A stretch of 25,708 nucleotides of DNA from CAZOOA01 sp964581355 (GCA_964581355.1 CAZOOA010000037.1:1-25708); one strand, 5' to 3'. Positions 1 through 7,863 are shown, counted from the first letter of the stretch. Made by a program: numbers and translations. The notes: a model not told the origin generated them from the letters alone.

Positions 1-475
1 TCAATAAAAAACGATAACCGATCCGCACGGAGTGAGGTGTCCAGTTTAAAATGATTAGAATGGCTGTGCTAACTGTAAGCAGCTCCCAAAAGATGAATAA
101 GGTGATGAAGTTCCCTGAAAAAGCAATACCTACGGCACTCCCAATGGCGAGCAGGGACACAGCCTGTTCACTGGCTTTTAAGGTCTCCAGCCCGTAGAGC
201 AATGCCAGGGCCCCGACCAGCAAAAAACCAAAAGCAGCAATTTTCCCATAGGGGTGTTCGGCAAAGTAAAGGGGGGCCATGCCCGTATCCTGTATAAAGG
301 TAGACGTAAACAAAGCCACTTCCCCAAGCTCAACTCCTGATAAAATATAAGCGGCAACCAGGATCATGAGCACCAGGTAAAGGGACAATAACAAACGACG
401 CCACCAGGAGGATAGAAAAAGAAGAACAGGAGAGACAATAAACGGGGCGATGACCGGTAAAAGGACCAGGTTCAT
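1..475 (-). CDS. Proton-antiporter-family membrane subunit (NuoN/MrpD-like), 3' part cut off by window edge
   Basis: The frame is open from an ATG at 475 to the left edge (158 codons seen, no stop). The product begins MNLVLLPVIAPF and is almost entirely hydrophobic. At residues 121-135 it carries GNFITLFIFWELLTV, the TM5 block of the NuoL/M/N and MrpA/D family, with the conserved membrane glutamate at about residue 131 (WEL, as in complex I). Its first 115 residues differ from the four upstream paralogs; for instance it lacks the PPLGLSF-type segment. It is the last visible gene of the leftward cluster, 139 bp after the 528-aa gene, the longest gap in the cluster. A GAGG lies 10 nt before the ATG; a TTG three codons earlier with AGGAAG is an alternative start. 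The family moves H+ or Na+ across the cytoplasmic membrane; which ion is used here cannot be told. Confidence 0.8.
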   Translation of the reverse strand, partial: MNLVLLPVIAPFIVSPVLLFLSSWWRRLLLSLYLVLMILVAAYILSGVELGEVALFTSTFIQDTGMAPLYFAEHPYGKIAAFGFLLVGALALLYGLETLKASEQAVSLLAIGSAVGIAFSGNFITLFIFWELLTVSTAILIILNWTPHSVRIGYRFLL

Positions 476-614
476 AAGGAACAACCCTCACTTCCTTGAG
501 ATAATTATGTTCAGTTCAAACAACAACTGTTTTCTATGTGTTAAATTATGCAGAACCTTAACATGAATGAAACTACCGGAGCCGATACCGGGAAACGGAA
601 ACGTCATTTTCATA

Positions 615-2201
615 CTACCTATACAGCATAGCTGTTACCGACTGAACCAGTTCCAGGGGGATATTGGTTAAGGACAGCGTAAAGACAAAACATCCAACCG
701 CTAAAAGTATAATCGGAACAAGCATTACAGGTTTTGCCTCTAGAAGTTTGCTGCGGCAAAATCCTTTGTCCTGGACGTTTACACCATCCTCCCCTGTTTT
801 CCCCCAGAAAGCATAGTAAACAATGGGCAGATAATAAGCCGCATTGAGCAGACTGCTGATTAATAAGACAAAAACAAGGGTTGGTTGGGCGATCTCCAGG
901 GCCCCGAGGCTTAAATGCCATTTGGTAATAAAAATATTAAAGGGAGGAATACCCACAGCCGTAACTGAAGCAATGGCAAAAGCCAGCATACTTACCGGAA
1001 ACAGATAACCAATCCCTTTCATCTTCCGGATACTGCGGTTGCCCGTCCCCTGGACAAAAACCCCGGCGCAAAGAAGCATACAGCCTTTCATAAAAGCGTG
1101 GGCCGTTATGTGATAACCGGCGCCGATTAAGGCATTGGGGGTTAAAATGGCAATCCCCAGGATAACATAGCCCAACTGGGCAATCCCGGAATAAGCAAGA
1201 CGACGGATCAGGTCGTCCTGGGCAATGGCCAGAACGGAACCGAACAAAATGGTAAATGCAGCCAATACCATCAGAACATTATCCCACGGCACTGCCTGCC
1301 AGAAGTCCGGACCAAAAACATTATAGAACACCCGGATTAACCCGTATGCCCCCGTCTTCAACATGATCGCGGAAGAAATGATAGCGGCCGGCAGAGGCGC
1401 CAGGCTGTAGGCGTCAGGCATCCAAAAATGCAGCGGAAACATGGCTGCCTTGGTCCCAAAAGCGATAACAAAACCGATGAAAGCCAGCAGAGTAAGCGTC
1501 GATACATCGCCAATCAGCCCATCGGTATCCAGGGCCAGGCTTCCTGCCTCCCGGAAAACCACCACAACAGCAAGAAAGAGAGAAATACCTGCAATGATGG
1601 TCATAAAGAGAAACTTTACCCCGGCTGCCACCGCCTCAGAAGTGCCATCATGGACGACCAGGACAAAATACATGATCGACATAAATTCAAAAAACAGGAA
1701 GAGACTGAACAGGTCCCCGGCCAGGACCACCCCCAAGCTGCCGGAATAAACCAACATCAAAAAACCAAAAAAACGATTCAAAAACACATCGCCTTGCATA
1801 TAACCGATAGAATAAAGGACGATAATAAAGCCAAAAAAGGCAAAGAGAAGAACCATATAATAGCCAAACACATCGACCGTAAAACTCAGACCCAAAGGAG
1901 GCAATACGTCCAGGCGGCCCGTAACGACCACGCCCCGGGAAATAACCGGGTACAGGTAAAGAACCAGAAACAATGGCACCAGGGTAGCAACCATCAAAAT
2001 GGCACTTCGCAGAGGAGCATGTTTGTCAGGTTGACCCGGCAAGGAAGAGGTTGGAGTCTCCTCTTTTGCGGTTTGCAACCCCTCATAGCTGGCAAAACCC
2101 TTCCTGTCCCGAACACCGAGCAGGAATATGGCAATACCCGCCAAAAGAGGAACAATGATGATTAAAAAAGGTAGAATTGAATCCATGGTTTCAGTTGCCA
2201 T
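615..2201 (-). CDS. Proton-antiporter-family membrane subunit (NuoN/NuoM/MrpD-like), 528 aa
   Basis: This polytopic membrane protein is of the proton_antipo_M type. The signature residues of the ion channel are all present: TM5 glutamate E172 (LFFEFMS), TM7 lysine K196 (AGVKFLF), TM8 lysine K251 (GTKAAMFPLHFWMPDA), a histidine/lysine block at 364-372 (HITAHAFMK) and TM12 lysine K427 (FITKW). The length is normal for the family (about 490-530). A polar loop at residues 31-64, after the first membrane segment, is longer than in the 491- and 516-aa paralogs. It starts with ATG behind GGAGGAG at 5 nt. It is nearly collinear with the neighbouring 529-aa protein, with long identical blocks, so the two arose by tandem duplication. 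It probably forms part of a multi-subunit membrane complex that couples ion movement to redox chemistry or cation exchange; the partner subunits are not in the window. Confidence 0.9.
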   Translation of the reverse strand: MATETMDSILPFLIIIVPLLAGIAIFLLGVRDRKGFASYEGLQTAKEETPTSSLPGQPDKHAPLRSAILMVATLVPLFLVLYLYPVISRGVVVTGRLDVLPPLGLSFTVDVFGYYMVLLFAFFGFIIVLYSIGYMQGDVFLNRFFGFLMLVYSGSLGVVLAGDLFSLFLFFEFMSIMYFVLVVHDGTSEAVAAGVKFLFMTIIAGISLFLAVVVVFREAGSLALDTDGLIGDVSTLTLLAFIGFVIAFGTKAAMFPLHFWMPDAYSLAPLPAAIISSAIMLKTGAYGLIRVFYNVFGPDFWQAVPWDNVLMVLAAFTILFGSVLAIAQDDLIRRLAYSGIAQLGYVILGIAILTPNALIGAGYHITAHAFMKGCMLLCAGVFVQGTGNRSIRKMKGIGYLFPVSMLAFAIASVTAVGIPPFNIFITKWHLSLGALEIAQPTLVFVLLISSLLNAAYYLPIVYYAFWGKTGEDGVNVQDKGFCRSKLLEAKPVMLVPIILLAVGCFVFTLSLTNIPLELVQSVTAMLYR

Positions 2202-2248
2202 AAGTACTCCTCCTTAATTAAAAGACATCTTGCCCACTCTTTCTACAA

Positions 2249-3838
2249 TTAGTACAGCATTGCTGATATCGCTTCTACCATTTCCAGGGGCCAATTTTGA
2301 ATAGGCAGCCCAAAAACCAGGCAACCCAAAGCAAGCACTATTATAGGAACCAGCATAGCAGGTGATGGTTCAGCCCAGCCTTTCCCCTCATTTTTTTCGT
2401 GATGTCCTGTCGCACCATGATGTGCCGCATCCCCGTGTTCGCCTTCCTCATGCCCAAGAAAAGCATGATAGGCAATAGGCAAATAATACGCCGCATTCAA
2501 TAAACTGCTGATCAAAAGGATAATAATTAGCCAGAGCTGGTTTATATCCAGGGCTCCGAGACTTAAATGCCATTTGGTCAAAAAGATATTAAAGGGCGGA
2601 ATCCCCACAGCAGTAACCGCCGCAATGGTAAAAGCCAGCATGGATATAGGCAGCTGATAGCCCACACCTTTCATTTTTCGGATACTGCGATTCCCAGTGG
2701 CTTTGATTACAGCCCCCATGGTCACAAACATGCATCCTTTCATGAAGGCGTGGGCCATGATGTGAAAGACCCCACCGACCAGGGCATTAGAGGTAACAAG
2801 GGCAACCCCCAAAACGATATAACCGATCTGGGCGATCCCGGAATAGGCCAACCGTTTAATGATATCGTCCTGGGCAATGGCAATAGTCGAACCGAACAAG
2901 ATGGTAAATGCAGCTATTAGCATTAGGATAAAGTCCCAGTTCACAATTTCCAGGAACTCTACGCCAAAAACATTGTAAAATACCCGGATAAATCCGTAAG
3001 CCCCGGTTTTCAGCATGATCGCCGAGGAAAGCAGGGCCGCCGGGAGAGGGGCAGCACTGTAGGCATCGGGCATCCAAAAGTGTAAGGGGAACAAGGAAGC
3101 CTTGGTGCCAAAGGCGATAAAAAACCCGATAAAAGCCAGAAGACCCAGGTTGGAATACGTGGTAATCAAACCGGGGGTATCCAGGGCCAGGCTTCCCGCT
3201 TCCCGGTAAACTATTACTACTGCCAGAAACAGGGCTACACCGGCGATGATGGTCATGAACAGGAATTTCACACCGGCTGCCACCGCTTCAGTGGTAGCAT
3301 CATGGACAACCAGCACAAAATACATAATGGACATAAACTCAAAGAACAGGAACAGGGTAAACAGATCCCCGGCTAAAATTACACCCAGACTTCCCCCGTA
3401 GACAAGGAGTAGAAAGCCAAAAAACCTCTGGGGAAGGGGATCCCCTTTCATATAACCGATGGAATAAAGGACAAGCATAAATCCAAAGAAGGTAAACAAA
3501 AGGCTCATGTACTGCCCCAAGATATCTACCCGAAAAGAAAGACCCAGGGGTGGCAAAATATCAAACTTGCTAACCACAACCATACCTTGGGAAATGAATG
3601 AGTAAAGGTAAATAGACATTCCAAAAGGAATTAAAGTAGAAATCATCAACAAGATATTTCTTGGGACAGAACGACTATCGGCTGAAGAGGTCGTATCCTT
3701 AAATTGTGCCTGGCCTACATCCTTTATTGTATTATTACCACTCCCGGGACTGCCAGTAAAGAATATCGCCAGGCCACATAAAAGAGGGATAATAATCATT
3801 AATAAAGGTATGATTGATTCCATGGTTTCCTGTATCAT
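2249..3838 (-). CDS. Proton-antiporter-family membrane subunit (NuoN/NuoM/MrpD-like), 529 aa
   Basis: Close paralog of the next gene in the cluster, sharing blocks such as FFEFMSIMYFVLVVHD and VGIPPFNIF. Predicted channel residues are E167 (TM5), K191 (TM7), K246 (TM8, GTKASLFPLHFWMPDA) and K422 (TM12, FLTKW). Residues 463-481, in the loop before the last membrane segment, are rich in His, Glu and Asp (five to six histidines, e.g. HHGATGHH), which the 528-aa copy lacks. Such a loop could bind metal or sense pH; that is only inference. The ATG start follows GGAGGAG at 5 nt. The gene begins 16 bp after the 491-aa gene ends, so the two are almost certainly co-transcribed. Family membership is firm; the specific complex and ion are unknown. 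Confidence 0.9.
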   Translation of the reverse strand: MIQETMESIIPLLMIIIPLLCGLAIFFTGSPGSGNNTIKDVGQAQFKDTTSSADSRSVPRNILLMISTLIPFGMSIYLYSFISQGMVVVSKFDILPPLGLSFRVDILGQYMSLLFTFFGFMLVLYSIGYMKGDPLPQRFFGFLLLVYGGSLGVILAGDLFTLFLFFEFMSIMYFVLVVHDATTEAVAAGVKFLFMTIIAGVALFLAVVIVYREAGSLALDTPGLITTYSNLGLLAFIGFFIAFGTKASLFPLHFWMPDAYSAAPLPAALLSSAIMLKTGAYGFIRVFYNVFGVEFLEIVNWDFILMLIAAFTILFGSTIAIAQDDIIKRLAYSGIAQIGYIVLGVALVTSNALVGGVFHIMAHAFMKGCMFVTMGAVIKATGNRSIRKMKGVGYQLPISMLAFTIAAVTAVGIPPFNIFLTKWHLSLGALDINQLWLIIILLISSLLNAAYYLPIAYHAFLGHEEGEHGDAAHHGATGHHEKNEGKGWAEPSPAMLVPIIVLALGCLVFGLPIQNWPLEMVEAISAMLY

Positions 3839-3854
3839 TCATACTCCTCCTTAA

Positions 3855-5330
3855 TTAAAAGACATAGTTTACAACATTCTCTACCAGGGGCATCGTCGTT
3901 TTATGAGCAAAAAGGCCCAGGCCAACACAAATAATTGCCAGGATAACAATTGGGGCCAGCATGGTTAAAGGGGCCTCCAGGTCTTTCGGTTTATCAAATT
4001 CACCTTCCTGGAAGAAAGCATTTACCACAATCGGCAGGTAATACATGGCATTTAACAGGGAGCTTAGGAGCAAAACCCCGACAAACACAACCATGTCCGC
4101 ATCAAAAGCCCCCGACAGCAGGTAAAACTTGCTCAAATACCCGCTTATGGGCAGCACGCCGATCAGGCCTAACCCACCCACTGCAAAGGCGACCATGGTA
4201 ATGGGCATCCGTTTGCCGATTCCATTTAGTTCTCTAATGTCTGTCTTGCCTGTAATTTTAATTACAGCCCCTGCGCAAAAAAACAGGGTGATCTTCAGCA
4301 TGGCATGATTCATAATGTGCAAAATCCCGCCAAAAAGACCCACGGGGGTAAGCATCAACGCTCCCAGGGTAATATAGCCCAACTGGCTAATGGTGGAATA
4401 AGCCAGGCGCATTTTAAACACAGTGTGCCTGAGGGCAAGAATCGACCCCACCAGGATAGTAAAACAGACCATGACAGCAAGTACATTGATTACATTGATC
4501 TGAGCCAGCACTTCGGGTCCGTAGAGGAAATAAAGAACCCGGGTCATGCCAAATATGCCGCTTTTTACCACGGCCACAGCATGCAGCAGGGAGCTAACCG
4601 GGGCCGGTGCCACCATGGCTGCCGGCAGCCAGGAATGAAAGGGCATGATAGCGCCTTTGGTGCCAAAGCCGAGGATTACGAGGAAAAAGACCACAGTCAG
4701 TAGCAACTTGTGATCCACTATCGCAGCATCCAGGATGCCGCCGGGAGCAAAGGTTGCATGACCAACCACACCATGCAGGATAATCAAGGAGAAAAGGATC
4801 ATCCCGCCGCCCCCGAAGCAATAGGCAATATACTTAATTCCTGACCGGGTGGCTTCATCCGTCTGCGAATGAATTACAAGAGGATAAGTGGCCAGCGTTA
4901 AATACTCGAAAAAGATATACATGGTAAACAGGTTGCCGGCAAAGGCAACACCCATGGTTGCGCTCATGGAGATGACAAAACAGAGAAAAAAGCGCCGCTG
5001 CTTGTGCTGCTTGGCCATATAGCCCATGGAATAGACAATAGCGAAAATCCATAAGATAGACGCCGTAATTCCAAAGACAATGCCCAGTGGGTCAACACGA
5101 AAGAATAACTCCAGTCCCGGCATAAAACGTACCAGGGTGAATTCAACTACCTCATCCCGTAAAAGATGCCGCAGAATAGCTACCACCACCACACAGGTGG
5201 CTGAGACAGAAATCAGCGCAGTTAAGTTTCTCGCCCTGCTTTGCTTTTCCGGTATCCGGCTGATGATAATGGCCCCTATCACAGGTATCAAAACCGACCA
5301 CAGGGGTAAAGATGAAGTTATTGATTGCAT
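3855..5330 (-). CDS. Proton-antiporter-family membrane subunit (MrpD/NuoM-like), 491 aa
   Basis: This member carries the TM5 glutamate E142 (IFFEYLTLATYPLVIH), the TM7 lysine K166 (SGIKYIAY), the TM8 lysine K225 (GTKGAIMPFHSWLPAAM), histidine at 338 and 342 (HIMNHAMLK) and the TM12 lysine K401 (YLSKF). It differs from its three full-length neighbours: the usual LPDAH/LPDAY turn after TM8 is LPAAM, and the following helix reads SSLLHAVAVVKSG, a pattern I associate with MrpD/NuoL-type subunits. It lacks the long polar loops of the 528- and 529-aa proteins. The ATG start is preceded by GAGAGGA. It lies 48 bp downstream of the 516-aa gene. So the cluster has at least two antiporter subtypes, which may take different positions in one membrane arm. 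Confidence 0.9.
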   Translation of the reverse strand: MQSITSSLPLWSVLIPVIGAIIISRIPEKQSRARNLTALISVSATCVVVVAILRHLLRDEVVEFTLVRFMPGLELFFRVDPLGIVFGITASILWIFAIVYSMGYMAKQHKQRRFFLCFVISMSATMGVAFAGNLFTMYIFFEYLTLATYPLVIHSQTDEATRSGIKYIAYCFGGGGMILFSLIILHGVVGHATFAPGGILDAAIVDHKLLLTVVFFLVILGFGTKGAIMPFHSWLPAAMVAPAPVSSLLHAVAVVKSGIFGMTRVLYFLYGPEVLAQINVINVLAVMVCFTILVGSILALRHTVFKMRLAYSTISQLGYITLGALMLTPVGLFGGILHIMNHAMLKITLFFCAGAVIKITGKTDIRELNGIGKRMPITMVAFAVGGLGLIGVLPISGYLSKFYLLSGAFDADMVVFVGVLLLSSLLNAMYYLPIVVNAFFQEGEFDKPKDLEAPLTMLAPIVILAIICVGLGLFAHKTTMPLVENVVNYVF

Positions 5331-5378
5331 AATATTCCTCTCCCCTATCCATTAAAGCATTTCTTTGTCCACAAGCTT

Positions 5379-6929
5379 TTAAAAGCTGACGAATAATTCT
5401 TGAACAACTACTTTAGCCAGGTCAAGAGGCCAGTTCTGTGGCATTAAGACAAACAGCACACAGCCCACAGCCAAGATCGCAATAGGCACCAGCATGCTTA
5501 AAGGCGCTTCGGAAAGTTTAAAGCCCGGTTTTTCCAGGTGCAAGGAAGGGCCATGTTCCGGCGTTATCGTGCTCGCCGCTTCTTCCTGCTCTTCTTTGGG
5601 GGAACCGAAGAAGGCAGTAACCACGATGGGAAAGTAGTAAGCTGAGTTTAGCAGGCTGCTAACGATTAATAAACCGACAAAGAAAGGCTGTCCTATATCC
5701 AGGGCGCCCAGGGACAGCTGCCACTTGCTGATAAACCCGTTAAATGGCGGGATGCCCACCATGGAGAGTGAGCAGATGGTAAAAGCGATCATGGTAATGG
5801 GCATCTTTTTCCCCACCCCGCCCAGGTAACTGATTCGTCGTTCGCCCGCCTTGACAATCAGGGCACCGGCAATCAAAAAGAGACATCCTTTCATAAAAGC
5901 ATGGGAAAAAATATGGTACAGGGCTCCAGCAAAAGCCCGTTCGCTCAACAACGCGATGCCCAGCACAATATAGCCGATCTGGGCAATACTGGAATAAGCC
6001 AACCGTTTTTTCAGGTCGTCCTGGAGCAAGGCCAAGGCGGAACCGAGGAGAATAGTAATCGTTGCCAGCACTAAAACAATTTGGTCCCAACCCATGGCGC
6101 GAATATACTCAAAACCGTAAACTTGGTAGAATACCCGGATAAGGCCGTAGGCCCCCACCTTAATCATTACACCGGAAAGCAGCGCACTTACCGGGGAGGG
6201 TGCGGCGGGGTGCGCATCGGGCAACCAGATATGAACCGGGAAAATTCCCGCCTTCACACCAAAGCCCAGGAGGTAACCGATAAAAGCCGCCAGGGATAAT
6301 GTTGAAACTTCCTGGATATGGCCAAAACCGTCCAGGGTCAGGGTGCCGGCAATGTGAAAGGTGATTACAAGGCCGAAAAAAATGGCCAGACCCGCACCTA
6401 TAGACATAAAGAGGTACTTGGCTCCGGCGAACATAGCGTACGGATGCTCCTCATGGGCGACAAGAACATAAGAGGAAATGGCCATAATTTCAAAAAAGAT
6501 AAACAGGCCCAACAGATCTCCGGCAAAAACGGTGCCCATGCAACCGCCCAATGCAACAAGAAAGAAAGCATAATACCGGTCATGAGCATGCTCTTTGGCC
6601 ATGTAGCCGATGGAATGAACGGTGGCCAGCAGCCACATCACGGCAATCAGCAGGCTAAGGAAGAAACTGAGCATATCCATCCGGAAGACGATGGAAAAGG
6701 GGATGGCCAAAAATGTGTAGCGGCTGATAATCACCTTCCCTTCGGCAACGGTACCATACATAGAAAAAATAGCCACTAAAATAACGGCTATTACAGTTAA
6801 AGAGAAATATTCCCCCGCCCGAATTCGGTAGCGGGTCATAAAGAAAGCAATAATGGAAGCTAAAAAGGGTATAACAATAATAATTGCAGGAAGACTACTT
6901 ACGACTTTTTCTCCAACAAATTCTTCCAT
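5379..6929 (-). CDS. Proton-antiporter-family membrane subunit (NuoN/MrpD-like), 516 aa, first gene of the cluster
   Basis: This is the promoter-proximal gene of the leftward antiporter cluster. Channel residues are E147 (IFFEIMAISSYVLVAHE), K171 (AGAKYLFM), K226 (GVKAGIFPVHIWLPDAHPAAPSPVSALLSG, given here in summary), H339 and H343 with K347, and K402 (FISKW). The block LPDAHPAAPSPVSALLSG closely resembles canonical NuoN/NuoM/HyfB sequences. A charged loop at about 444-470 (PKEEQEEAAS) precedes the last two membrane segments. The start ATG at 6929 has GAGGTG 7 nt upstream. A 14-bp perfect palindrome (AGCTTTTAAAAGCT, 5374-5387) overlaps its stop codon, without a T-run. Upstream lies a sequencing gap, so it is not certain that nothing precedes this gene in the operon. 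Confidence 0.9.
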   Translation of the reverse strand: MEEFVGEKVVSSLPAIIIVIPFLASIIAFFMTRYRIRAGEYFSLTVIAVILVAIFSMYGTVAEGKVIISRYTFLAIPFSIVFRMDMLSFFLSLLIAVMWLLATVHSIGYMAKEHAHDRYYAFFLVALGGCMGTVFAGDLLGLFIFFEIMAISSYVLVAHEEHPYAMFAGAKYLFMSIGAGLAIFFGLVITFHIAGTLTLDGFGHIQEVSTLSLAAFIGYLLGFGVKAGIFPVHIWLPDAHPAAPSPVSALLSGVMIKVGAYGLIRVFYQVYGFEYIRAMGWDQIVLVLATITILLGSALALLQDDLKKRLAYSSIAQIGYIVLGIALLSERAFAGALYHIFSHAFMKGCLFLIAGALIVKAGERRISYLGGVGKKMPITMIAFTICSLSMVGIPPFNGFISKWQLSLGALDIGQPFFVGLLIVSSLLNSAYYFPIVVTAFFGSPKEEQEEAASTITPEHGPSLHLEKPGFKLSEAPLSMLVPIAILAVGCVLFVLMPQNWPLDLAKVVVQELFVSF

Positions 6930-6977
6930 AAAGTCTCACCTCGGATTCCTTTTTCCTTGAATTGCGACCTCTTAAGT

Positions 6978-7032
6978 AATAATAATCAGCAAATTCCCTG
7001 GCCGAAACCGCTCACAAAAAGAAATTCGCAGT
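6978..7032. repeat. 55-bp direct repeat, left copy, abutting assembly gap
   Basis: The 55 bases directly before the N-run are identical to the 55 bases directly after it (7133-7187). An exact copy on each side of a gap, of a length that equals a common assembly k-mer, points to an unmerged contig overlap rather than a biological repeat. If so, only one copy exists in the genome. Confidence 0.95.
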
Positions 7033-7132
7033 NNNNNNNNNNNNNNNNNNNNNNNNNNNNNNNNNNNNNNNNNNNNNNNNNNNNNNNNNNNNNNNNNNNN
7101 NNNNNNNNNNNNNNNNNNNNNNNNNNNNNNNN
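7033..7132. other. Assembly gap of exactly 100 N
   Basis: Exactly one hundred N characters separate two identical 55-bp ends. The round length is a default placeholder, not a measured distance. The true gap may be negative (a 55-bp overlap), in which case this locus is 155 bp shorter. It may also hide a multicopy element. It lies in the leader between the putative promoter and the first antiporter gene. Confidence 0.98.
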
Positions 7133-7187
7133 AATAATAATCAGCAAATTCCCTGGCCGAAACCGCTCACAAAAAGAAATTCGCAGT
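7133..7187. repeat. 55-bp direct repeat, right copy, abutting assembly gap
   Basis: Identical to 6978-7032 on the other side of the gap. The sequence continues on the right with TACCCATAGC, so the repeat ends at 7187. See the left copy for the overlap interpretation. Confidence 0.95.
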
Positions 7188-7346
7188 TACCCATAGCTAC
7201 CCATCCAAACTCCGTCGTCTCAATACGAAGAAACACTTGTTGAAAAAATCCGGTTCGCCAACATCTTCCTGGCTTGCCTGGAATTGCAGGCTTTTCTGAA
7301 AAGTGAAGATGTTCACAATCGTCGCGCACTTGCCCAATACTTTCTC

Positions 7347-7375
7347 ATTATAACGCAAGACTTAGTTTTTGAAAA
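7347..7375 (-). promoter_or_regulatory. Candidate sigma-A promoter for the antiporter operon
   Basis: On the minus strand TTTTCA (7370-7375) and a perfect TATAAT (7347-7352) are separated by 17 bases. The -35 matches four of six consensus positions. It points at the 516-aa antiporter gene about 400 bp away, across the gap, so the leader would be unusually long (about 255 bp if the gap is only an unmerged overlap). Confidence 0.45.
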
Positions 7376-7635
7376 GTCGCTGATAAAAAGATTTCGATTC
7401 TTTTTTTTAAATCCCTTCCCAGGAAACAAAAAACTAGACAAACAAATGAAAAAAGAAACAAAATAGTGTTTATTGAATAATAACTTAATTTTACTCCCTT
7501 CAGGCAAACCAATTACCATGCAAGTAGATGAACTGGGCATTATAAAACATTCCATCCGGCCAAAACTATGCCCTGGTCCAGCTGTAAACGCACTGTGGGT
7601 GCATGAAACCTGGAAATCTGGCAATAATAAATAAA

Positions 7636-7660
7636 GTTCGGAAATAGTAGTTTTCCGAAC
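7636..7660. repeat. Perfect 9-bp inverted repeat, 7-nt loop
   Basis: GTTCGGAAA and TTTCCGAAC are separated by seven bases. It sits 41 bp before the small gene at 7702. There is no T-run, so it is not an intrinsic terminator; it could be an operator or an mRNA hairpin. It is not a LexA box, whose halves are arranged the other way round (CGAAC..GTTCG). Confidence 0.7.
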
Positions 7661-7701
7661 AGAAGAGAAATAAAGTTCAAATAAAGTGGAGCGTGAAAAA
7701 G

Positions 7702-7863
7702 ATGGAACAAACAGACCCTATTTCCTTCGCACACCTGACAGAAAAAGAACTTAAAATAGTCAAAGACGCAGAGCAATTTATCAACAGCCAGCCAGACCAC
7801 CAGCATGAACGCCAGGGAAAGAGGCAAATCATCTTGTTGGCCTATAACGTAAAACAGGAGTAA
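7702..7863 (+). CDS. Small hypothetical protein, 53 aa
   Basis: This ATG-to-TAA frame of 53 codons is too short for usual ORF cut-offs. The product begins MEQTDPISFAHLTEKELK and ends IILLAYNVKQE. It is hydrophilic and probably helical (LTEKELKIVKDAEQFINS), followed by a polar middle (QPDHQHERQGKR) and a short hydrophobic strand IILLAY. There is no signal peptide or membrane segment. A GGAG lies 10 nt before the ATG. The layout 'LTxxEL...AE..I......ILLAY' resembles small conserved hypothetical proteins of clostridia that I recall only loosely. It is convergent with folC, whose stop is 25 bp away. The function is unknown. Confidence 0.6.
   Translation: MEQTDPISFAHLTEKELKIVKDAEQFINSQPDHQHERQGKRQIILLAYNVKQE

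Larger units (their letters stand above)
7188..7701. other. Intergenic stretch, mostly non-coding
   Basis: About 510 bases lie between the gap and the small gene at 7702. I see a promoter candidate on the minus strand (7347-7375), an AT-rich stretch (7380-7500), a possible 38-codon frame at 7518-7634 (MQVDELGIIKHSIRPK...) without a convincing ribosome-binding site, and a perfect inverted repeat at 7636-7660. A 62-codon minus-strand frame (7141-7329) runs into the 55-bp repeat; it looks protein-like in places but has no supported start. I cannot assign a function to any of these frames. Confidence 0.6.

Noticed and set aside
488..607. 39-codon minus-strand frame between the 528-aa gene and the cut antiporter gene
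   Set aside because: It has no ribosome-binding site and no recognisable features; it is probably just leader of the next gene.
5374..5387. 14-bp palindrome AGCTTTTAAAAGCT at the end of the first antiporter gene
   Set aside because: It overlaps the stop codon and has no T-run, so it is not a terminator, and the simple A/T-rich composition gives such palindromes easily.
7518..7634. 38-codon plus-strand frame MQVDELGIIKHS...
   Set aside because: No convincing ribosome-binding site and no recognised similarity; kept only as a remark in the intergenic entry.
7540..7827. 95-codon minus-strand frame
   Set aside because: It runs antisense to the better supported 53-aa gene at 7702-7863 and has no start signal; its Phe/Leu/Cys-rich product is typical of shadow frames.
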